The notes beneath the pieces are model-generated. The model saw only the letters and a program-made list of their open reading frames with translations, was not told the DNA's origin and ran no database searches. Of a stretch of 64,000 bases of DNA, positions 18,063-27,252 are shown piece after piece. Origin of the DNA: Arthrobacter sp. 135MFCol5.1 (GTDB taxonomy: Bacteria; Actinomycetota; Actinomycetes; Actinomycetales; Micrococcaceae); the NCBI RefSeq assembly GCF_000374865.1, contig NZ_KB895452.1:496001-560000 (forward strand). The letters run 5' to 3'. Position numbers and translations under genes: made by a program. Positions within the stretch are counted from its first letter, which is position 1. Each line of letters starts with the position of its first letter.

Positions 18063-18875
18063 TCAGGCGTCGTCGGGCCGCCGGGGCGCAAGCCTGTATC
18101 CCACCCCGCGGACCGTCTGCAGCCAGCGGGGCGCGAGCTGGTCCTCCTTGAGCTTGCGCCGCAGGTTTCCCACATGGACTTCGACGGCCCGCTCGTCCGC
18201 TTCGCTGATGTAGGTGTCATGGTCGTAGAACTCCCCGCGGACCGCCCGCACCAGGTCAGCCCTGGTACACACGGCGCCGCCACCTTTCAGCAGCACATGG
18301 AGCAGGTCGAATTCGCTGCGCGTCAGGCCCAGCGGCTCCCCCCTGACTTCCACGGTGCGCGTCCGGTGGTTCAGGCGAAGCCCGTTGTGCTGCAGGATTC
18401 CGGACTCGGCGGGCGCGGCGGCAGGAGCCGCTGCTTGGCCCCATGCGGCAGGAGCCGCGGCTTGGCCCCACGCGGCAGGTGACGGGCGCAGCCCGTTGGC
18501 CTCCTGGCGTGGCCTGCGCATCATCGCCGCCACCCGGGCACGGAGCTCCCTGGGCCTGAACGGCTTGGCGATGTAGTCATCAGCCCCGGTGTTCAAGGCT
18601 GACAAGAGGTCCGGTTCCTCAGTCCTCCCCGTCAACATCACCACGTAGGCGTTGCTGAACGTCCGGATCCGCCGCAAGACCTCGAACCCGTCAATGTCCG
18701 GCAGGCCGATATCGAGAGTCACAACACTGGCCTGCTTGCTGCGGACCACCTCTACCCCGGACCGCCCATCATCAGCTGTATGCACCTCAAAGCCCGCTTG
18801 GGTCAAAACACCTTCAAGGAGGTTCCGCACATCGGCGTCATCTTCGATGACAACAGCTACACCAAGATCGTCCAT
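18063..18875 (-). CDS. OmpR/PhoB-family response regulator
   Basis: 270 residues from the ATG at 18875 (AGGGATAG upstream); an open 22-codon extension is not family-like. The receiver domain (1-115) has the acidic pair E11/D12, phospho-acceptor D55 (VVTLDIGLPD), T82 and K104 (YIAKPF). The C-terminal winged helix has LTRSEFDLLHVLL and RWLQTVRGVGYRL. Between them is an Ala/Pro/Gln-rich linker containing a 9-residue tandem repeat. Its partner is the divergent histidine kinase. The proximity to Tad locus 2 suggests, but does not prove, pilus control. Confidence 0.93.
   Translation of the reverse strand: MDDLGVAVVIEDDADVRNLLEGVLTQAGFEVHTADDGRSGVEVVRSKQASVVTLDIGLPDIDGFEVLRRIRTFSNAYVVMLTGRTEEPDLLSALNTGADDYIAKPFRPRELRARVAAMMRRPRQEANGLRPSPAAWGQAAAPAAWGQAAAPAAAPAESGILQHNGLRLNHRTRTVEVRGEPLGLTRSEFDLLHVLLKGGGAVCTRADLVRAVRGEFYDHDTYISEADERAVEVHVGNLRRKLKEDQLAPRWLQTVRGVGYRLAPRRPDDA
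18421..18474 (+). repeat. 27-bp in-frame tandem repeat in the response-regulator linker
   Basis: Two adjacent 27-bp units (18421-18447 and 18448-18474) differ at two positions. They encode two copies of a nine-residue Ala/Trp/Gly/Gln unit (AWGQAAAPA phase) in the interdomain linker. Confidence 0.85.
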
Positions 18876-18994
18876 TGCTATCCCTGCGCCAGGCGGAGAT
18901 GGCCCCCCATTGGCCCAGCGCCAATGCCATACCCGCTCCAACCATTTATACGCTACTAGTAAGCCCTGCTGATGACATCCGCAACGGCCCTAAA

Positions 18995-19025
18995 AATTGA
19001 AAAGTCAATTATTATGACAAGATAT
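18995..19025 (+). promoter_or_regulatory. Candidate promoter and operator for the histidine kinase gene
   Basis: In an AT-rich patch of the divergent intergenic region, TTGAAA (18997-19002) and AGATAT (19020-19025) are 17 bp apart. The inverted repeat AATTGA-N4-TCAATT (18995-19010) overlaps the -35 and is a likely protein-binding site. Placement is inferred. Confidence 0.4.
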
Positions 19026-19127
19026 GTGCAATATGGGCGGAAAGGGGTACCTGCCCGGCATGGGAGCAGTAAAGAAGGCCTCCCGGGCACTTTGCTTTCC
19101 ACAGGTAAAGGGGTACGAGTCAGAAAC

Positions 19128-20795
19128 ATGGCTGAGCCATTGTTCCACCGGGGACCCGGCCGCATCTTCCGCAGGCTGGGAACCCGCGCCCAAGTGGCGT
19201 TGTGCCAACTCCCCATCACGGTCATTGTGGCCATCATTGCCGTAGCCACACCCTTCGCCTGGCCCTCGCTCACGCACAGCCCCCTGTACCTGGCCGGCAT
19301 TGCGTTGCACGGAATCCTGTTCCTCGCCTGTTTCCTGGTCCCCTGGGAACGCCTGGCGCACCGGGCCTACCTGATCATCCCGGTACTGGACTTCGCGGCC
19401 ATCGGGTTCCTTCGCAACGGTGCCGCACCGCTGCTGCCTGGCCTGGCCGTGCTGGTGGTCTTCCCGGTGATCTGGCTGTCCGCCTCCGGAATGCTGTCCC
19501 GGACCAGCCTGGCGCTCAGCTTTGTGGGCCCTTTCCTGGTCATGGTCCCTCCAACCGCTGCCCACCTCCCGTCCGTCACGGCCTCGGACCTCACCACCGT
19601 GGTCCTCTTCCCCCTCATGATGCTCGCGGTTTCGCTGGCCATCCGCTTCGCAAGCGTGAACCTGCGGCTGCAGCAACGCGAACTCGCCGAAAAGGACCGG
19701 GAACTCCGTGACCTGCTGGCCGCAAGCCGGGAACGGGAGAAGCTGCTGGAGACGGTGCTGGACGCCACCGACGTTGGCATTGCCGCCGTCGACCGCTCAG
19801 GCCACTTCCTGGTCTCCAACAGCCGGCAGCGCAACTTCCGCCGGGTCACCGGCGCCGACGACGACGTCCCCGGCCAGGGTCACCAGCTGATCTACGGCCA
19901 GGACCGGCGGACCCTGCTTCCCCCGGACCGGCGGCCCATCAGCCGGGCGATGGCCGGGGAATCCTTCGCCGACTACCTGGTGTGGGCGGGCGAGGGCCCG
20001 GAACAGCGGGCCGTCTCCACCGCGGCCCGGCCGCTGGTGAGCGAGGACGGCAGGCTCACCGGCGCCGTGGTGGTGTACAGCGATGTGACGGGCTGGGTGG
20101 AATCGCTGGCGGCGAACCAGGACCTGATCTCCAACGTGTCGCATGAATTCAAGAACCCGCTGAACTCGATCATCGGCAACGTGGACCTGGTGCTCGACGA
20201 CGTCGCCGATCTGCCGCCGCATGCAGCCAAACGCCTGCTGGTGGTGCAGCGCAACGCGGAGCGGATGATCGACCTCGTGGCTGACCTGACGGCCTCGGCA
20301 TCCACCACCATGAACGTCCACCCGAAACGGACCGACCTCGCCAGCCTGGTTGAAACCAGCCTCGGCTCCGCGCAGGCGTCGGCGCAGCGGTCACACGTGG
20401 AAATCGCCGCCGACGTCCCCTCGCCGCTCTGGGCCTACGCGGATCCGCTCCGGATCGGCCAGGTACTGGACAACCTGGTGTCCAACGCCATCAAATACTC
20501 GCCCGACGGCGGCACGGTGAGCATCAGCGCCGAAGCGGACGCCCAGTGGGTCTCACTCAGCGTCAAGGACACCGGCATGGGGATGTCAGCGGAGGACGCC
20601 ACCAGGGTGTTCAACAGATTCTTCCGCGCCGAATCCGCGCGGCTTGCCGCCATACCCGGCGCCGGTCTGGGCCTGTCCATCACCAGGATGATCGTGGAGC
20701 GGCATGGCGGCACCATCACGTGCCAGAGCGGCGAGGGCCAAGGCAGCACCTTCACGGTGACGTTGCCGGCCGAGGGCCCACCGCCGGCGTTCTAA
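19128..20795 (+). CDS. Membrane sensor histidine kinase
   Basis: 555 residues from the ATG at 19128; the frame is open 52 codons further 5', through the putative promoter, so that extension is unlikely. About six N-terminal transmembrane helices (residues 20-175) are followed by a coiled coil, a PAS-like domain, HisKA with H339 in NVSHEFKNPLNS, and HATPase_c with N-box (NLVSNAIKYSP), G1 (DTGMGM) and G2 (GAGLGLSI). The membrane-embedded sensor with no large external loop points to a membrane or intracellular stimulus. Divergent from the response regulator; its stop overlaps the truA stop by a few bases. Confidence 0.93.
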   Translation: MAEPLFHRGPGRIFRRLGTRAQVALCQLPITVIVAIIAVATPFAWPSLTHSPLYLAGIALHGILFLACFLVPWERLAHRAYLIIPVLDFAAIGFLRNGAAPLLPGLAVLVVFPVIWLSASGMLSRTSLALSFVGPFLVMVPPTAAHLPSVTASDLTTVVLFPLMMLAVSLAIRFASVNLRLQQRELAEKDRELRDLLAASREREKLLETVLDATDVGIAAVDRSGHFLVSNSRQRNFRRVTGADDDVPGQGHQLIYGQDRRTLLPPDRRPISRAMAGESFADYLVWAGEGPEQRAVSTAARPLVSEDGRLTGAVVVYSDVTGWVESLAANQDLISNVSHEFKNPLNSIIGNVDLVLDDVADLPPHAAKRLLVVQRNAERMIDLVADLTASASTTMNVHPKRTDLASLVETSLGSAQASAQRSHVEIAADVPSPLWAYADPLRIGQVLDNLVSNAIKYSPDGGTVSISAEADAQWVSLSVKDTGMGMSAEDATRVFNRFFRAESARLAAIPGAGLGLSITRMIVERHGGTITCQSGEGQGSTFTVTLPAEGPPPAF

Positions 20796-21685
20796 TGTTG
20801 GCGCAGGGCCCGTGTCTGTTCGGCGCGGGCCAGCAGTTCGTGGTCGGACGGGTAAGCCACTTCCTCCAGCACCAGCGGGTGCGGGGCGGCCAGGACTGAC
20901 TTGGCGTCCCGTTTCTGCAGGAGCAGCCGCTCGTGCAGCCAGCCAGGTTCCACGGTGCCCTCCCCCACGTAAAGAGCCGAACCCACCAAGGCCCGGACCA
21001 TGTTGTGGCAGAACGCATCGGCCTGGACGGTAGCCACGATGACGCCGTCGTCACCGCGCGCGAACTCAAAGCGCTGCAGTTCCCGGATGGTGGTGGCCCC
21101 TTCGCGCGGCTTGCAGAACGAGAGAAAGTTTTGCAGGCCCAGCAGCTGCGAGGCACCCTGGTTGAGCAGGCCGACATCCAGCGGATTCTTGTGCCACAGC
21201 GTGAAGTACCGTGCCAACGGGTCCCAGAGGGCTGGTCCGTCCGCGATCCGGTAGCTGTAGCGGCGCCAGAGGGCCGAAAAACGGGCGTCGAAGCCCACAG
21301 GCGCCAACGCGATGTTATGGACTTCGACGGCGCCGTGGAGGTCGCCCAGGGCACGGTTCAGTGCGCCTCGGAGCCGGCGCAGCAGGGCGACGGCGGGATC
21401 AAGTTCGTGCCCGCGCGGCAATGCCAGCCATTCAGCTTCAGTGAGGTCCAGGTGGACCACCTGGCCGCGGGCGTGGACGCCGGCATCGGTGCGGCCGGCC
21501 ACGGTGACCCGGACCGCGCGGCGCACCACCAGCTCGATCGCTTCCTCAAGGACTCCCTGGACGGTCCGCAGGCCCGGCTGCAACGCCCACCCGCTGAAGG
21601 GGCCGCCGTCGTACGAAAGATCAAGCCGGAGACGCAAAAACCCGCCGCCCCCTAAGACGGGGGCCGCGGGTTTTTGGTGGTTCAC
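20792..21685 (-). CDS. truA: tRNA pseudouridine synthase A
   Basis: Makes pseudouridine at positions 38-40 of the tRNA anticodon arm. The catalytic Asp lies in GRTDAGVHA (residues 64-72 of the 297-residue version). The first 16 codons of this version coincide with the rplQ terminator hairpin; a TTG at codon 17 (about 21637) would give a protein starting at the conserved RLRLDLSYDGGPFSGW. The start is therefore uncertain. It follows rplQ and overlaps the histidine kinase stop. Confidence 0.93.
   Translation of the reverse strand: MNHQKPAAPVLGGGGFLRLRLDLSYDGGPFSGWALQPGLRTVQGVLEEAIELVVRRAVRVTVAGRTDAGVHARGQVVHLDLTEAEWLALPRGHELDPAVALLRRLRGALNRALGDLHGAVEVHNIALAPVGFDARFSALWRRYSYRIADGPALWDPLARYFTLWHKNPLDVGLLNQGASQLLGLQNFLSFCKPREGATTIRELQRFEFARGDDGVIVATVQADAFCHNMVRALVGSALYVGEGTVEPGWLHERLLLQKRDAKSVLAAPHPLVLEEVAYPSDHELLARAEQTRALRQH
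21636..21675 (-). terminator. Bidirectional intrinsic terminator after rplQ, inside the truA 5' region
   Basis: A 12-bp stem with one mismatch (21641-21652 with 21659-21670, 6-nt loop) is flanked by AAAAA and TTTTT, so it has a U-tract on both strands. On the minus strand it ends the rplQ transcript or attenuates truA. Confidence 0.85.
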
Positions 21686-21717
21686 AGACCTAAGTCTATG
21701 CGAAGCAGGTCAGCGAA

Positions 21718-22305
21718 TTACTTCGCGTCCTTCTCCTCGGCTGCGGGAGCTTCGGCGGCTTCCTCAGCGGCCGGAGCCTCTTCGGTTGCAGCTTCTTCAG
21801 CAGCAGGTGCCTCTTCGGTTGCAGCAGCTTCCTCAGCGGCCGGAGCCTCTTCGGCAGCCGGAGCAGCAGCAGCAGCAGCTTCCTTCTTGTCGGCGTCGCG
21901 CTTGGCGGCAGAGGTAGCCTCGGCTACGACGGCCTGCTTGGCGGAAACCGGCTCCAGGACCAGCTCGATGACAGCCATGGGAGCGTTGTCGCCCTTGCGG
22001 TTGCCGATCTTGGTGATGCGGGTGTAGCCGCCGTCGCGGTTCTCCACGGCCTGGGCGATGTCGGTGAACAGCTCATGGACGACGCCCTTGTTGCTGATCA
22101 GGCCGAGAACCCGGCGGCGGGAGGCGAGGTCGCCACGCTTGGCGAAAGTCACCAGGCGCTCTGCGTACGGCTTCAGGCGCTTGGCCTTGGTCACCGTGGT
22201 GGTGATCCGCTTGTGCTCGAACAGGGATGCTGCCAGGTTCGCGAGCATGAGGCGCTCGTGAGCCGGGCCGCCTCCGAGGCGCGGACCCTTAGTGGGGGTA
22301 GGCAT
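21718..22305 (-). CDS. rplQ: 50S ribosomal protein L17
   Basis: Core L17 (first 125 residues; [53 protein letters not shown]) followed by a 60-70 residue Ala/Glu-rich low-complexity tail. The total of 195 residues compares with about 125 for E. coli L17. Long acidic tails on L17 occur in actinobacteria; their function is not known to me. The tail is encoded by imperfect repeats of GCAGC/GCCGGAGCC type codons. Last gene of the alpha operon before the terminator. Confidence 0.97.
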   Translation of the reverse strand: MPTPTKGPRLGGGPAHERLMLANLAASLFEHKRITTTVTKAKRLKPYAERLVTFAKRGDLASRRRVLGLISNKGVVHELFTDIAQAVENRDGGYTRITKIGNRKGDNAPMAVIELVLEPVSAKQAVVAEATSAAKRDADKKEAAAAAAPAAEEAPAAEEAAATEEAPAAEEAATEEAPAAEEAAEAPAAEEKDAK

Positions 22306-22372
22306 AATTGTTTCTCCTCATGTGGAAGCCGTGGACGGCACACCATGGTGCTGCCCGCGGCCAAGGTCTGGT

Positions 22373-23383
22373 TTAGAGTTCGTCGTCGCCGAACGCGGCG
22401 TCGTCCTCTTCGATTGCTGCGGCGCGTGCTGCGAGGTCAAAACCGGGAGGCGAGTCCTTGAGGGACAGGCCCAGTTCAACCAGCTTTGCCTTGACCTCGT
22501 CAATGGACTTTGCACCGAAGTTGCGGATGTCCATCAGGTCGGCCTCGGAGCGGGCAACGAGTTCACCCACGGTGTGGATGCCCTCACGCTTGAGGCAGTT
22601 GTAGGAACGGACGGTGAGGTCCAGATCCTCGATCGGCAGTGCCATGTCGGCTGCCAGGGCAGCGTCGGTGGGCGACGGGCCGATCTCGATACCTTCAGCT
22701 GCGGTGTTCAGCTCACGGGCCAGACCGAACAGTTCCACCAGGGTGGTGCCTGCGGAAGCGACGGCATCGCGCGGGGCGATGGCCTGCTTGGTCTCGACGT
22801 CGACAATCAGCTTGTCGAAGTCGGTGCGCTGCTCAACACGGGTTGCTTCCACGCGGAAAGTAACCTTCAGGACCGGCGAGTAGATGGAGTCGACCGGGAT
22901 ACGGCCGATCTCTGCGTCGCCGGACTTGTTCTGAGCTGCCGAAACGTAGCCGCGGCCGCGCTCGATGGTCAGTTCGAGTTCGAACTTGCCCTTCGAGTTC
23001 AGCGTGGCGATGTGCAGATCCGGGTTGTGGAATTCGACGCCGGCCGGCGGAGCGATGTCCGCGGCGGTGACGACTCCGGGGCCCTGCTTGCGCAGGTAAG
23101 CCACGACGGGCTCGTCGTGCTCGGAGGAAACCGACAGGCTCTTGATGTTAAGGATGATCTCGGTGACATCTTCCTTGACACCCGGAACCGTGGTGAACTC
23201 GTGCAGCACACCATCGATCCGGATGCTGGTTACGGCAGCACCGGGGATGGAGGAGAGCAGGGTACGGCGGAGGGAGTTTCCGAGGGTGTAGCCGAAGCCC
23301 GGTTCCAGCGGTTCGATGATGAACCGCGAACGGTTTTCGGAGACTACCTCTTCGGAGAGGGTGGGGCGCTGTGCAATGAGCAC
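22373..23383 (-). CDS. rpoA: DNA-directed RNA polymerase alpha subunit
   Basis: 336 residues, GTG start with AAAGGA 7 bp upstream. The N-terminal assembly domain contains [20 protein letters not shown]; the C-terminal domain has the [17 protein letters not shown] and [16 protein letters not shown] helices that contact UP elements and activators. A copy of the motif TCATATAGCGG lies 24 bp before the start. The rpsK-rpoA-rplQ order is the conserved alpha operon. Confidence 0.99.
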
Positions 23384-23406
23384 TTAGGTTTCCTTTCGGC
23401 GAGCAT

Positions 23407-23417
23407 CCGCTATATGA
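23407..23417 (-). promoter_or_regulatory. Motif TCATATAGCGG, rpoA copy
   Basis: Exact 11-bp match to the rpoB leader copies, placed 24 bp before the rpoA GTG and thus within the rpsK-rpoA transcript. Confidence 0.5.
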
Positions 23418-23513
23418 CGCAACACAGGTGGTGGAAATTCGGTCTGAAGACTTAACGCGCTGGGCTTGCCCGGGCCATCACTGGTCCGGGCAAGCTCCTG
23501 CTGCGGAAAAGAA

Positions 23514-23915
23514 TTAGACGCGGCGGCGCTTCGGCGGGCGGCAGCCGTTGTGCGCTGCGGGGGTGACGTCCTGGATGGAGCCAACCTCGAGGCCTGCGGC
23601 CTGCAGCGAACGGATTGCGGTTTCGCGCCCGGAACCCGGTCCCTTGACGAAAACGTCAACCTTGCGCATGCCGTGCTCCTGCGCACGCTTGGCAGCGGCT
23701 TCGGCAGCCATCTGGGCAGCGAACGGGGTGGACTTGCGCGAGCCCTTGAAGCCAACCTCGCCAGAGGAAGCCCAGGAAATAACAGCACCGGAGGGATCCG
23801 TGATGGAAACGATGGTGTTGTTAAAGGTGCTCTTGATGTGCGCCTGGCCAAGCGCGATATTCTTCTTGTCCTTCTTACGCGGCTTGCGAACCGCGCCACG
23901 AGTCTTCGGGGGCAT
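23514..23915 (-). CDS. rpsK: 30S ribosomal protein S11
   Basis: 133 residues; platform protein of the 30S subunit that shapes the mRNA exit region with S7. Sequence [21 protein letters not shown] and C-terminal [12 protein letters not shown] are diagnostic. RBS TAGGAG. It is 130 bp upstream of rpoA, a longer gap than usual in this operon. Confidence 0.98.
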   Translation of the reverse strand: MPPKTRGAVRKPRKKDKKNIALGQAHIKSTFNNTIVSITDPSGAVISWASSGEVGFKGSRKSTPFAAQMAAEAAAKRAQEHGMRKVDVFVKGPGSGRETAIRSLQAAGLEVGSIQDVTPAAHNGCRPPKRRRV

Positions 23916-23969
23916 TTTTTCTCCTACAGAAAGTTATTGGGGAAAGTCCGTAAATCCCGAGCGGGGATT

Positions 23970-24344
23970 TTAACGGGCCTTCTTCTTGCCGGCGACGGTA
24001 CGCTTCGGGCCCTTGCGGGTACGTGCGTTGGTCTTCGTACGCTGACCGCGTACGGGCAGGCCCTTGCGGTGGCGCAGGCCTTCGTAGCTGCCGATTTCAA
24101 CCTTGCGGCGGATATCTGCTGCTACTTCGCGGCGAAGGTCACCCTCAACCTTGTAGTTGCCTTCAATGTAGTCACGCAGCTCAACCAGCTGGGCGTCAGT
24201 CAAGTCCTTGACGCGAACGTCAGCGCTGATGCCCGTGGCAGTCAGGGTTTCGTGTGCACGGGTCTTGCCCACGCCGTAGATGTAAGTAAGCGCAATTTCC
24301 AGCCGCTTTTCGCGGGGAATGTCTACGCCAGCGAGACGAGCCAT
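23970..24344 (-). CDS. rpsM: 30S ribosomal protein S13
   Basis: 124 residues; 30S head protein forming inter-subunit bridges and contacting P-site tRNA with its basic tail. [26 protein letters not shown] and [25 protein letters not shown] are typical. RBS AAGGAG upstream. Confidence 0.98.
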   Translation of the reverse strand: MARLAGVDIPREKRLEIALTYIYGVGKTRAHETLTATGISADVRVKDLTDAQLVELRDYIEGNYKVEGDLRREVAADIRRKVEIGSYEGLRHRKGLPVRGQRTKTNARTRKGPKRTVAGKKKAR

Positions 24345-24528
24345 AGTGGCAGTACTCCTTGATAAACCGGAGGTCGTAGGCAGTACACCCGCACATTCCG
24401 TACGGCCCCAGCCTCCGACCGGGGGTTAGCTGTCCGGACTCTTTCGAGCTCAATGTTCCAGATCAGCTTGTGCTGCCTTTATTTACTTGCGTGGGTTAGC
24501 AACCCAGGATTTCCTTCAGGGAAGGAAA

Positions 24529-24642
24529 TTAGCCCTGGCGCTGCTTGTGGCGCGGGTTCTCGCAGATCACCATGACCCGGCCGTTACGGCGGATCACTTT
24601 GCACTTTTCGCAGATCTGCTTGACGCTCGGCTTGACCTTCAT
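24529..24642 (-). CDS. rpmJ: 50S ribosomal protein L36
   Basis: A 37-codon gene. The product starts [20 protein letters not shown] and continues [17 protein letters not shown]. The four metal ligands (Cys11, Cys14, Cys27, His32) are intact, so this is the zinc-binding (C+) form. Located between infA and rpsM as in most actinobacteria. Confidence 0.97.
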   Translation of the reverse strand: MKVKPSVKQICEKCKVIRRNGRVMVICENPRHKQRQG

Positions 24643-24712
24643 GGCGTTCCTTTGCGTGTAACAGTTGGTCAGCTGGAGCAGCAGTCAGCATGCGCTGCAG
24701 CTGCCCAGCAAT

Positions 24713-24934
24713 TTACTTGTAGCGGTAGACGATACGACCACGGGTGAGGTCGTACGGGCTCAGCTCCACCACTACGCGGTCCTCGGGGAGGATCCGGATG
24801 TAGTGCTGACGCATCTTTCCAGAGATGTGTGCCAGAACGATGTGCTTGTTGGTGAGCTCAACGCGAAACATCGCGTTAGGCAGCGCCTCGGTCACAACGC
24901 CTTCGATCTCAATGACCCCGTCCTTCTTGGCCAT
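24713..24934 (-). CDS. infA: Translation initiation factor IF-1
   Basis: 73 residues, S1/OB-fold protein that occupies the A site during initiation. [14 protein letters not shown] and [18 protein letters not shown] are diagnostic. The reading frame is open for about 300 codons further 5', but a purine-rich GCGGAGGGT immediately precedes the ATG at 24934, which fixes the start. First gene of the infA-rpmJ-rpsM-rpsK-rpoA-rplQ block. Confidence 0.98.
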   Translation of the reverse strand: MAKKDGVIEIEGVVTEALPNAMFRVELTNKHIVLAHISGKMRQHYIRILPEDRVVVELSPYDLTRGRIVYRYK

Positions 24935-25061
24935 ACCCTCCGCTAACTGTTGTTGCCGCAGCCCCGCCGGATTGCACCGGACATGACTACGAACGTTTTT
25001 GTTGGATCGATTGCCATCTCCAAGCCCAAAAGGGCGCGGCAGTCCAGACAACCAACAGACA

Positions 25062-25090
25062 ACATTACGCCATCTGGCGGCGAAAGTTAA
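25062..25090 (-). promoter_or_regulatory. Candidate infA promoter
   Basis: On the minus strand TTAACT (25085-25090), a 17-bp spacer and TAATGT (25062-25067) lie about 120 bp before infA and just upstream of (outside) the P1 peptidase stop region. Consensus match is moderate. Confidence 0.4.
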
Positions 25091-25101
25091 ATCCAGCCAT
25101 G

Positions 25102-26076
25102 CTAGCGCATCCGGTCGCCGTATGCACCATACGCACCCGCAGGAGTGGTCACGGCCTCCGCGCTGGCCACGCCGTCCAGAACGGCCAGGCGGACGACGTC
25201 GGCTGCCGCGCTTTGCAGCGAAATGAGGCTGGTTTGCCGGGCGGCTTCGTCCGTGCGGTCCAGCGCCAGGGCGCCGGACGCGAGGCAGAATACGGTATCC
25301 CCGTCGGCGAGGGTGTGGCTCGGATTCAGGGCCCGGGCAATCCCGGCGTGTGAGGCAGATGCCGTGCGCTTGCACTCCGCCGCATCCAGCACGGCATTGG
25401 TGGCCACGACGACCAGGGTGGTGTTCAACGGCGCCGGACGTCCCGGCTTGTCCTCCCGGTGATGGAGCCTGTCGGAATCCAGGGTTCGGTTCTCGACAAG
25501 CCCACCCACGGGGAGCCCGAGTGCGTTGACTATGGCCAGCGCACCCACAACTACGCCGTTCTCCAGCATGACCGATGCTGTTCCCACGCCACCTTTGAAC
25601 TGTCCCCTGCCGATGAGGGCTCCGGTGCCGGCACCGACGTTGCCGCGCTCGACGTCGTGCCCCTCCGGTTGTGCCGACGCGGCGGCGGCTGCCGCGAAGC
25701 CCATGTCCGGCGTCGGCCGTGCGGCGAAGTCGCCACCCCTGCCAAGGTCGAAGATCGCGGCTGCCGGAACGATGGGCACGACTCCCCCGGGCACGGCGAA
25801 CCCGCGGCCGTTGGCCTCGCACCAGGCTTGGGCGCCGGCGGCGGCGGCAAGCCCGTAGGCGCTGCCACCGGCCAAGACCACCGCATCCACGGTGCTGACC
25901 AGCGTGGTGGGGTCGAGCGCATCCGTTTCGTGGGTGGCGGGGCCGCCGCCCTGGACGTCCACCGACCCCTTGGTGCCCGGCGGCGGCAGGACCACCGTGA
26001 CTCCGGTCAGCCAGCCATCGCCGGTCCGCTGGTGGTGGCCTACCCGGATGCCCGGGACGTCTGCAATGGTTCCCAT
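25102..26076 (-). CDS. P1-family (S58) peptidase, DmpA-like aminopeptidase
   Basis: 324 residues from ATG 26076 ([14 protein letters not shown]); 15 upstream in-frame codons are probably untranslated. Members cleave themselves into two chains and act as N-terminal nucleophile aminopeptidases on small peptides, amides or esters. Motifs seen: [25 protein letters not shown] and KGGVGTASV, the last lying at the family's self-processing region, and [16 protein letters not shown]. No signal peptide, so cytoplasmic. It lies between infA and a divergent sugar importer and has no obvious functional link to either. Confidence 0.88.
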   Translation of the reverse strand: MGTIADVPGIRVGHHQRTGDGWLTGVTVVLPPPGTKGSVDVQGGGPATHETDALDPTTLVSTVDAVVLAGGSAYGLAAAAGAQAWCEANGRGFAVPGGVVPIVPAAAIFDLGRGGDFAARPTPDMGFAAAAAASAQPEGHDVERGNVGAGTGALIGRGQFKGGVGTASVMLENGVVVGALAIVNALGLPVGGLVENRTLDSDRLHHREDKPGRPAPLNTTLVVVATNAVLDAAECKRTASASHAGIARALNPSHTLADGDTVFCLASGALALDRTDEAARQTSLISLQSAAADVVRLAVLDGVASAEAVTTPAGAYGAYGDRMR

Positions 26077-26214
26077 GCCCCTATTCTGCACGTCGCGGGC
26101 GCGCCCCTGCCGCAAGGGCAAACTTTATGCGAGACTGCATCCAACACAGCGTTAACGGGCGACTAAGCCTCGGATAACAGTCCTTCGAGAAGGGCAAATG
26201 CGGGCTTCAGCCCA

Positions 26215-26245
26215 CTGACGGTCTGGTGTAGTTAGTCCCTAGATT
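26215..26245 (+). promoter_or_regulatory. Candidate promoter of the sugar ABC importer operon
   Basis: CTGACG (26215-26220), 19-bp spacer and TAGATT (26240-26245) precede the first permease gene by about 50 bp. An 8-bp palindrome CGTTAACG lies about 60 bp further upstream and could be half of a LacI-type operator. Weak evidence. Confidence 0.3.
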
Positions 26246-26292
26246 CAGCCAGTGCCCGCCACGAGCAGGCTCCCGACCCGGGAGAGACACGC

Positions 26293-27252
26293 ATGACCCG
26301 TCAACTCGCCCCGCATCCGTCCGCCAAGCCCAAGCGGCCGCCAGGACCCGCAGCGAAGATTCCGCACCGGCGGTGGACCGCAAGGAACCGCCGGGACTTC
26401 TTTGTTTTCCTTGCCATGGCGCTGCCCAACCTGGTGCTGATCGCCGTCTTCACCTACCGTCCGCTGATCAGCAACATGTATTACTCCACGCTGGACTGGA
26501 CGCTGGGTTCCCCCACCGCCACCGTCGTGGGCCTGGCCAACTACGCCACCTTCTTCACCAGCAATGACGCCCCCAAGGTCCTGGGGACCACCGCCGTGTT
26601 CACCGTGGTGACGGTGGGCGGATCCATGCTGCTGGGCCTGCTGGTGGCGGTGGCGCTGAACGGGAAGATCCGTGGCACCACGTTTGCCCGGTCCGCCGTG
26701 TTTGCGCCCTACGTGCTCTCCGGCGTGGGCGTGGGCCTGGTGTGGCTGTTCATCTTCGACCCCGGCTACGGCGTCCTCGCCTGGCTGCTGCGCGGCATCG
26801 GCCAGCAGAGCCCGCAGTGGATCAACGACCCCCAGTTGTCGCTGGTCATGGTGATCCTGGTGTACGTCTGGAAGAACCTTGGCTATTGCGCCGTGGTGTA
26901 CCTTGCCGGGCTGCAGTCCCTGCCGAAAGACGTCATGGAAGCCGCGTCCCTCGACGGTGCGAACGGGTTCCGGCGTTTCCTGAGCATCTCGCTGCCGCTG
27001 CTGTCCCCCACCACGTTCTTCCTCCTCATCACCACCATGCTCAGCTCGTTGCAGGCCTTTGACCTCATCCGCATCATGACGCCGCTGGGCACCGGCACCA
27101 GCACCCTGATCTACGAGGCTTACCTCCAAGCGTTCGGGGCGTACAACCGGGCCGGCTATTCAGCAGCCATTTCCGTGGTGCTGTTTGCCATCCTCCTGGT
27201 GATCACCGTGCTGCAGCTGCGCTTCGTGGAACGAAAGGTGCACTACTCGTGA
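26293..27252 (+). CDS. CUT1-family carbohydrate ABC transporter permease (MalF-like)
   Basis: 319 residues, six predicted-looking transmembrane helices after a basic, Pro-rich N-terminus. The cytoplasmic EAA loop that docks the ATPase reads EAASLDGANGFRRFLSISLPLLSP. RBS GGGAGA upstream. First gene of a permease-permease-binding protein operon; overlaps the next gene by 4 bp. Substrate cannot be told from sequence; the CUT1 class takes up oligosaccharides, glycerol phosphate or polyols. Confidence 0.93.
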   Translation: MTRQLAPHPSAKPKRPPGPAAKIPHRRWTARNRRDFFVFLAMALPNLVLIAVFTYRPLISNMYYSTLDWTLGSPTATVVGLANYATFFTSNDAPKVLGTTAVFTVVTVGGSMLLGLLVAVALNGKIRGTTFARSAVFAPYVLSGVGVGLVWLFIFDPGYGVLAWLLRGIGQQSPQWINDPQLSLVMVILVYVWKNLGYCAVVYLAGLQSLPKDVMEAASLDGANGFRRFLSISLPLLSPTTFFLLITTMLSSLQAFDLIRIMTPLGTGTSTLIYEAYLQAFGAYNRAGYSAAISVVLFAILLVITVLQLRFVERKVHYS

